Of a stretch of 64,000 nt of DNA, positions 59,398-64,000 are shown piece after piece. The stretch lies in NCBI GenBank assembly GCA_965199595.1, contig OZ241182.1, positions 620,001 to 684,000 on the forward strand. Direction: 5' to 3'. The position numbers were made by a program, and so were the translations under genes. The notes under the pieces were generated by a model. That model saw only the letters and a list, made by a program, of their open reading frames with translations. It did no database searches and was not told where the DNA came from. The DNA comes from JBBROS01 sp965199595. Lineage in GTDB: Bacteria; Pseudomonadota; Alphaproteobacteria; Acetobacterales; Acetobacteraceae. Position 1 is the stretch's first letter. Each line of letters opens with the position of its first letter.

Positions 59398-60352
59398 AAG
59401 CCCGTTTTGAAAGTGGCTGTGGTTCGAGCCTGACGGTGTGACCAGGCCGGTTGTTGCGGCGTTCCAGGTGGTTTGCTTGTTGTGGAGCATGCCGTGTGGA
59501 CGCCTGAAGATCGTGCGTTGGTTGGAGATTACGGGGCTGGCCTGGCGCTGACGGACGACCAGTGGCGACTGTTGCAGCCACTGGTCCCGCCTGCCAAGCC
59601 CGGAGGCCGCCCGCGCACGATCGAAATGCGGCGCATGCTGGACAGCCTGTTCTACCTGCTGCGCACCGGCTGCCAATGGCGACAACTGCCGCCACCACCC
59701 GCCTTCCTGCCGTGGACGACCGTGTATGGCTACTTCCGTGCCTTCCTGGACGCGGGCGTATGGGAGTCCATGCGCCATCACCTCGTGGTCATGCTGCGCG
59801 AGGGTGCAGGCCGGGAGCCAAGCCCCACAGCCACAGTGATCGACAGCCAAAGCGTGAAGACCACGGAAGCCGGCGGCCCGCGCGGCTACGACGCGGCCAA
59901 GAAAGTGACGGGGCGCAAGCGGCACATCGCCGTGGACACGCAAGGGCTGCTGCTGGGCGTCGTCGTGCATGCCGCCTCCGTCCAGGACGCGGACGGCATG
60001 GCTAGCCTGCTCAGGCGCGTCAAGCCGCTGTATTGCTGGCTGCGTGCCGTGTTCGCCGACGGCGGCTACAACCGCGTGCCGGCAATCCTGGCTTGCTTCC
60101 TGCTCGGGCTCGTCCTGCTGATCATCAGCCGTCCACGGGGCGCAAAAGGCTTTGTGCTTCTACCGCGCCGATGGGTGGTGGAACGCACGTTCGGCTGGCT
60201 CGGACGCTGGCGTCGGCTGTCAAAAGACTACGAGCGCCTGCCGAAGGTGTCCGAGGCCATGGTCACCCTCGCCATGATCCGTCTCATGCTCAACCGCGCC
60301 GTCAGACCAAACCGTCTGCGACTGCCCGCCCCGTGACTTTTAAAACGGGCTT
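59398..60352 (+). mobile_element. IS5-family insertion sequence nested in istA
   Basis: A 955-bp element with near-perfect terminal inverted repeats: AAGCCCGTTTTGAAAGT at the left and AAGCCCGTTTTAAAAGT on the opposite strand at the right (16 of 17). It is flanked by a 3-bp target duplication TTA (59395-59397 and 60353-60355), as in the IS5/IS1031-like groups. Confidence 0.88.
59473..60336 (+). CDS. IS5-family transposase, apparently intact
   Basis: A DDE transposase of about 285 residues: LTDDQWRLLQPLVPPAKPGG, LRTGCQWRQLPPPPAF, VIDSQSVKTTEAGGPRGYDA (first Asp), VFADGGYN (second Asp) and RRWVVERTFGWLGRWRRLSKDY (Glu). No stop or frame lesion is visible, so this may be the only functional IS5 transposase in the window. 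The start is TTG 59473 or GTG 59482. Confidence 0.85.
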   Translation: MLVVEHAVWTPEDRALVGDYGAGLALTDDQWRLLQPLVPPAKPGGRPRTIEMRRMLDSLFYLLRTGCQWRQLPPPPAFLPWTTVYGYFRAFLDAGVWESMRHHLVVMLREGAGREPSPTATVIDSQSVKTTEAGGPRGYDAAKKVTGRKRHIAVDTQGLLLGVVVHAASVQDADGMASLLRRVKPLYCWLRAVFADGGYNRVPAILACFLLGLVLLIISRPRGAKGFVLLPRRWVVERTFGWLGRWRRLSKDYERLPKVSEAMVTLAMIRLMLNRAVRPNRLRLPAP

Positions 60353-61101
60353 TTATATTCTCGGCCGCTTGCGTAACGCGACGTTCTTCTCCCTGGCCGA
60401 CTGCAATGCCGCCATCGCCGCCGCGGTCGAGCGAATGAATAGCCGCGAGATGCGCCGCCTGGGGATGAGCCGCCGCCAATTGTTCGACACGATCGAGCGT
60501 CCCGCGATGCGTCCCCTGCCGCAAGATGACTTTGAATACGCAGAGTGGCATCTCGCCCGTGTCGGCATCGACTACCACGTCGAGGTGAGCGGCTTTCTCT
60601 ATTCGGTGCCGCATGCGCTGATCCGCGAACAGGTCGACACGCGCGCCACTCAGCGCACCGTCGAGGTGTTCCACCACGGCAAGCGAGTAGCGGCCCACGC
60701 GCGCCGCTATGGCGGCCAGCGGCATGGCACCCATCCCGAGCACATGCCGAGCGCGCACCGGCGATATGCCGAGTGGACGCCGGAGCGTCTGCAACGCGAT
60801 GCCCGCAGCATCGGACCCGCCACGGAGGCGCTGATCATCGCGGTGATGGCCAAGCGGCCGCACCCTGAACAGGGTTTCCGGACCTGCCTTGGCATCCTGC
60901 GATTGTTCCGCGGCCTCGACGCCACGCGCGTCGAGGCCGCCAGCAACCGGGCGGTCGAGATCGGCGCGCTGTCCTACGCCTCGGTCGCCTCGATCCTCAA
61001 GCATCGGCTCAACCAAACGGCCGCGGCCGGGCCGACCGACGACGTGCCGCTGCTGCACGCCAACATCCGCGGCTCTGGCTATTACCAATAGGAGACTGAC
61101 C

Positions 61102-61836
61102 TTGCTCACACATCCCACGCTCGACCTGCTCGCCGACCTCGGCCTGCACGGCATGGCCAAAGGCTTCCGCGACCTGACCGACAACCCGGAGGCCGCAGCA
61201 CTCGCTCACACCGAATGGCTCGGCATCCTGCTCGAGCGAGAGAGCACGCTGCGTCAGCAGAAGCGCTTCGAGGGCCGGGCTAAAGCCGCCAAGCTGCGCC
61301 ACTTGGCCGCGGTCGAGGATGTCGACTACCGAACGCCGCGCGGTCTGGACCGGGCGATGTTCCTGAAACTGGCGAGCTGCGACTGGATCCGCGAGCGGCG
61401 GCATTGCCTGCTCACCGGTCCCGCTGGCGTCGGCAAATCGTGGCTCGCCTGCGCGCTCGGCTACAAAGCCTGCCGGGAGAACCTGTCGGTGTTCTATCAG
61501 CGGGTGCCGCGGCTGTTCGCCGCGCTGGCGCTGGCCCGCGGTGACGGCCGGTATGCCCGGCTGTTGAAGCAATTGGCCCGGGTCGATCTGCTGATCCTCG
61601 ACGATTGGGGCCCGGAGCCGCTGCTCGCCGAGCAGCAGCGCGACCTGTTGGAGATCGTCGAGGATCGCTACAGCGCCGGGTCGCTGATCATCACCAGCCA
61701 GGTGCCGATCGACCGTTGGTATGAGATCGTCGGCAATCCGACCCTGGCCGACGCCATCTTGGACCGGATCCTCCACAACGCGCACCGCATCGAACTCAAG
61801 GGCGAGAGCCTGCGCAAGCAGCGCGTCGCGAGCTGA
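61102..61836 (+). CDS. istB: IS21 helper ATPase IstB
   Basis: A 244-residue DnaC-like AAA+ ATPase: Walker A LLTGPAGVGKSWLACALG, Walker B LLILDDWGPEPL, and LIITSQVPIDRWYEIVGNPTLADAILDR, a typical IstB block. It assists IstA in target selection. The TTG start at 61102 has AGGAG about 8 nt upstream and lies 10 bp after istA. Confidence 0.9.
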   Translation: MLTHPTLDLLADLGLHGMAKGFRDLTDNPEAAALAHTEWLGILLERESTLRQQKRFEGRAKAAKLRHLAAVEDVDYRTPRGLDRAMFLKLASCDWIRERRHCLLTGPAGVGKSWLACALGYKACRENLSVFYQRVPRLFAALALARGDGRYARLLKQLARVDLLILDDWGPEPLLAEQQRDLLEIVEDRYSAGSLIITSQVPIDRWYEIVGNPTLADAILDRILHNAHRIELKGESLRKQRVAS

Positions 61837-61875
61837 ACTCCCACTGCAATGCGTTATGTAACGGAGAACAGAGCT

Positions 61876-62199
61876 ATGCCGAGAGGCCGTAAACCTGCTG
61901 GCGGGCAGGCATTGAGCAACGCTGAACGACAAGCCCGCTATCGAGCGCGACGCGTGATGGAACCTGTGACCATCGTGACCCGAGCGCGCCGTCCAGCCGA
62001 TCGCCGCAGCCGACCGCAGCGCTGGCGCGATGCGGTCAACGAACTGCTGGCGCTCCAAGCCGGATATGCCGAGTGGCTCACGACGCTCCCGCAGGCCCTG
62101 AGCGACAGCCGAACCGCCGCGGCGCTCGAGGCTATCGTTGATCTGGATCTCACCGACATAGCCGCGTGCGAGCCACCGAGAGGCTACGGGCGCGATTAG
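61876..62199 (+). CDS. Small basic protein carried by the IS21 element
   Basis: A 107-residue protein, basic at the start (MPRGRKPAGGQALSNAERQA, RYRARR) and helical afterwards. The RGRKP AT-hook-like start suggests DNA contact. It lies inside the inverted ends of the IS21 element, 39 bp after istB, with GGAGA upstream of the ATG. I know no standard IS21 gene like it by function. Confidence 0.6.
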   Translation: MPRGRKPAGGQALSNAERQARYRARRVMEPVTIVTRARRPADRRSRPQRWRDAVNELLALQAGYAEWLTTLPQALSDSRTAAALEAIVDLDLTDIAACEPPRGYGRD

Positions 62200-62473
62200 C
62201 CTAAAAGCGCCTGCCAGAGGGTCCGATTGCTTGACCCGGACTTCACCAGCGTGACATGACAAAAGCGGCCTACGAGACCGTCTTGCCTGGGCGCCATCAG
62301 ATCGGAATGATGGGCGCCATCAGATTGGAACGGTGCGCGGATGAGGGTTGGAATACCCGGGCGGCATCATCGGAATACGCAGCCATGGCCGAAAATGGGT
62401 AAAGGTGGATTGAGCAAGGCGGCGCACCGAGGCGGGTGAAACCAGCTTGAATTCCTGAAGGAGCCGCTACGCT

Positions 62474-62690
62474 ATGAAGGGCGATTGCAGTGTTGTTTCC
62501 TTCCGTCAGCCCGACAGCATAGACGACCCGCTCACGGCAGTTCGGAGGATTGGCGCTCGCTGGCTGCTGGCTCAAGCCATTGAGGTGAAAGCCGACGCGC
62601 TCCTTGCCGAGATGAAGAGCTTTCAGCTCCCTGACGACCGTGACCGTGTGGTTCGCCGCGGTCACGATCCAGAACGCCAGGTGCAGACCG
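62474..62690 (+). pseudogene. N-terminal fragment of an IS256-type transposase
   Basis: VVSFRQPDSIDDPLTAVRR followed by LLAQAIEVKADALLAEMKSF and RDRVVRRGHDPERQVQTG matches the start of IS256-group transposases (L-x-x-A-I-E-A-E-x-x-x-F/L-L) in order. The frame then passes into unrelated sequence, the IS66 gene on the other strand. Only about 70 residues remain. It is a different IS256 from the one at 13.5 kb. Confidence 0.65.
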
Positions 62691-63085
62691 GCACCCAGCA
62701 GCGCAGGGGCCGCCGCCACGCGTGCGGAGGACGGTGCCACAGGTTGGGACTGCGCGACCTCCTGCGCTGTTGCCCCATCGTCCGTGGTCTCTGGCGCAGG
62801 AAGTGCCTCGGGCCTGACCTCCACCGCGGCGAACCCGGTCATCGCCGCCCGCAGCATCTGCTTGCGCCAGGTGTAGAGCAGCCCGGTGCCGATGCCGTGC
62901 CGGTCGGCGATCACCTGCACCACCGCCCCCGATACCAGCGTCTCGCGCACGACGGCCAGCTTGTCCTCAGGGCTCCATCTGCGGCGCCGTTCGGATCGGA
63001 CACGGACCTCGACCACGTCCGGCAGAGCACTCCTACGAGCCTCGTATGAGCCCTCGTTCGATCCCGTCACCTGCCGCTCCACCAT
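62690..63085 (-). pseudogene. IS66 OrfA (TnpA), 3' truncated
   Basis: The N-terminal region reads VRSERRRRWSPEDKLAVVRE, VQVIADRHGIGTGLLYTWRKQML and AAMTGFAAVEVRPE, the conserved IS66 OrfA helix-turn-helix protein. After about 130 residues it runs into the IS256 fragment and the frame continues meaninglessly to 62297. IS66 needs TnpA, TnpB and TnpC; the others are absent, so this is a remnant. Confidence 0.75.
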
Positions 63086-63129
63086 CCAGGGCAGCCAGCC
63101 TGATCAATTCCAGAACCGAATGGTAGGTG

Positions 63130-63440
63130 GAGGTCAGCTTCCGCTTACCGACATGCCAAACCTCGAATACGTCCTGATCGACAGCACGATCTCAAAGGTC
63201 CACGCCGATGCAACCGGCGCAAAAGGGGGACTCAAGCTGCCGCGATCGGCCGCTCGCGCGGCGGCCTTACGACCAAGCTGCACGCAGCCGTCGACGCGAT
63301 CGGCCTGCCGATCCGCATCCATCTAACACCGGGCCAGTATGGCGACCGTCCGCAAGCCGAGACCCTCCTCGCCGGCTTGCGAGGTGTTGGTCACGTCACC
63401 GCCGCTACACCGAACTCCGCTATGGCGCGAAAACTTGAGG
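63130..63440 (+). pseudogene. Internal fragment of an IS5-type transposase
   Basis: NLEYVLIDSTISKVHADATG with AKGG-L-K, then in another frame GRSRGGLTTKLHAAVDAIGL and PIRIHLTPGQYGDRPQAETL, is the central catalytic region of IS5-group transposases (first Asp in LIDSTI). A frameshift after GGLK and missing ends show decay. Confidence 0.7.
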
Positions 63441-63449
63441 CTGCGAACG

Positions 63450-64000
63450 TGTCAGGCGACAGGGGAAACCCATCCGCGGACGACATCAGGAACCCAGCCA
63501 CCCTGCGTAGCAGGGAGAGGCAAGTTGACGGATCGATCGGACGTATTTCCGCCGGGCAAGGATGGGCGGAGACAGGTGATGCGGACGCCGGACGAGGTGG
63601 CGGCGATGCAGCGTCTTCACGGTATGTGCTGGGGCTCCCGGCGGATCGCGGCGGAGATCGGGTGCAACTGCGAGACGGTGCAGCGGTATCTGGCCGCGGG
63701 GGGCTGGGCCCCGTGCCGGGCTCCGACCCGGCCCAGCCTGCTGGTGGGTCACACAGCCTGGCTGGATGAGCGGCTGCGGCGCCACCGGGGCAACGCCGAC
63801 GTGGTGCGCCAGGCTTGGGCCATGAAGTGGACCAAGGCGTCCGAGCTCGGCATCGTGATCAGCCTGCGCACGGTGGAGCGGGCAGTGTCGCACCTGCGGC
63901 GCGAGCTGGCGGCCGAGGCGCTGGCGACGGTGCGGTTCGAGACGCCGCCTGGCCGTCAGCTGCAGATCGACTTCGGCCAACGCCGGATCGCGATCGATGG
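63450..64000 (+). mobile_element. Second IS21-type element, left end (continues past window)
   Basis: The left terminus probably begins TGTCAGGCGACAGG at 63450, shortly before an IstA-like frame that is open to the window edge. Only the first 550 bp are visible. Confidence 0.5.
63525..64000 (+). CDS. IstA-like IS21 transposase, 5' part
   Basis: An open frame from TTG 63525 (GGAGAGG upstream) or ATG 63579 to the window edge. MRTPDEVAAMQRLHGMCWGS, RRIAAEIGCNCETVQRYLAA form the N-terminal HTH; LGIVISLRTVERAVSHLRRE a second helical domain; RFETPPGRQLQIDFGQRRIA holds the first catalytic Asp. It differs clearly from the first IstA (58592). Whether it is intact cannot be seen. Confidence 0.75.
   Translation, partial: MTDRSDVFPPGKDGRRQVMRTPDEVAAMQRLHGMCWGSRRIAAEIGCNCETVQRYLAAGGWAPCRAPTRPSLLVGHTAWLDERLRRHRGNADVVRQAWAMKWTKASELGIVISLRTVERAVSHLRRELAAEALATVRFETPPGRQLQIDFGQRRIAID

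Larger units (their letters stand above)
58592..61091 (+). pseudogene. istA: IS21 transposase IstA, interrupted by IS5 insertion
   Basis: The N-terminal part (58592-59397) has HTH regions (MRRIKQLLTMRFSAGASTRVIARELGVA, 19-residue core STRVIARELGVAPSTVREY) and the integrase core with the first Asp in AFVDYSGKL and second in RLLVPDNLKSAI. An IS5 element inserted after VRFAQS; the gene resumes at 60353 with YILGRLRNATFFSL and ends in GSGYYQ at 61091. Excising 955 bp of IS5 and one TTA gives an uninterrupted reading of VRFAQSYILGRLRN, so the IS21 was intact before the insertion. Confidence 0.85.
58427..62381 (+). mobile_element. IS21-family insertion sequence interrupted by IS5
   Basis: Both ends begin TGCG-ATTCCGA on opposite strands (58427 and 62381) and contain repeated CCGTTCCAATCTGATG-type motifs, the multiple terminal repeats of IS21. 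It carries istA, istB and a small passenger gene. Without the nested IS5 and its 3-bp duplication the element is about 3.0 kb, long for the family. Confidence 0.72.

Noticed and set aside
1..64000. CRISPR arrays, tRNA or rRNA genes
   Set aside because: No regularly spaced direct repeats, cloverleaf-like GGTTC-containing blocks or rRNA-like stretches were noticed while reading; subtle cases cannot be excluded without computation.

Overview
The window is GC-rich (roughly two thirds G+C by eye) and its genes are tightly packed, with many ATGA or GTGA start/stop overlaps. The gene content (HU protein, PobA, LivHMGF-type transporter, many branched-chain-type periplasmic binding proteins, IS3/IS5/IS21/IS66/IS256 elements) fits an alphaproteobacterium, possibly Acetobacteraceae/Rhodospirillales. 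That placement is inferred from style and gene families, not from a marker gene. The dense IS load suggests a plasmid or a genomic island. I saw no rRNA, tRNA or CRISPR array.

Layout. 1-9.2 kb: a lytic transglycosylase, an SDR-type epimerase and a GMC oxidoreductase, then an apparent envelope operon (ExeA-like AAA ATPase with one membrane segment, OmpA-like protein, Sel1-repeat protein, GalU, GalE). 9.3-13.5 kb: a decayed MmgE/PrpD gene, HU, an Abi_2/HEPN-like protein, unknown genes and a truncated GIY-YIG gene. 13.5-18 kb: IS256, IS3 and IS5 elements. 18.3-31.5 kb: a catabolic cluster for hydroxycinnamate-like acids (feruloyl-CoA synthase-like ligase, two crotonases, two dehydrogenases, PobA, an amidohydrolase, a CobW-type GTPase, a second ligase, two orphan binding proteins and a divergent MarR regulator). 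31.9-33.6 kb: a coiled-coil ORF and a second IS3 element. 33.7-35.4 kb: a DUF4139/MuiA-type protein. 35.7-53.6 kb: a second aromatic-type cluster (Rieske oxygenase alpha/beta, VanB-like reductase, NTF2-like proteins, SDRs, a flavin reductase fused to a TetR-type C-terminal domain, a complete Liv ABC transporter with a fused LivM-LivG, an acyl-CoA-dehydrogenase-like flavoprotein, a LysR regulator with two clear palindromes, an alpha/beta hydrolase lacking its catalytic residues, a KstD-like flavoprotein and another orphan binding protein). 54.2-58.3 kb: a PhzF/MFS/dipeptidase operon with a divergent LysR gene. 58.4-64 kb: an IS21 element with an IS5 element nested in istA, then remnants of IS256, IS66 and IS5, and the start of another IS21.

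The most unusual structure is a 50-bp imperfect palindrome present three times (14572-14621, 15426-15475, 33062-33111). Each copy sits inside the transposase gene of a different insertion sequence. The copies share a fixed skeleton, but the two paired stems differ between copies and change together on both sides, as expected for a structured, mobile mini-element. Each copy adds 50 bp and shifts the frame. In the IS256 gene a second, unrelated palindromic insertion of about 22 bp restores the frame (50+22=72), so the ORF is open again.

How the genes may work together (inference): the first cluster would activate cinnamate-type acids to CoA thioesters, shorten the side chain and send 4-hydroxybenzoate through PobA to protocatechuate. 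The second cluster would import an unknown aromatic or alicyclic acid through the Liv system and hydroxylate it with the Rieske oxygenase and a flavin-dependent monooxygenase.
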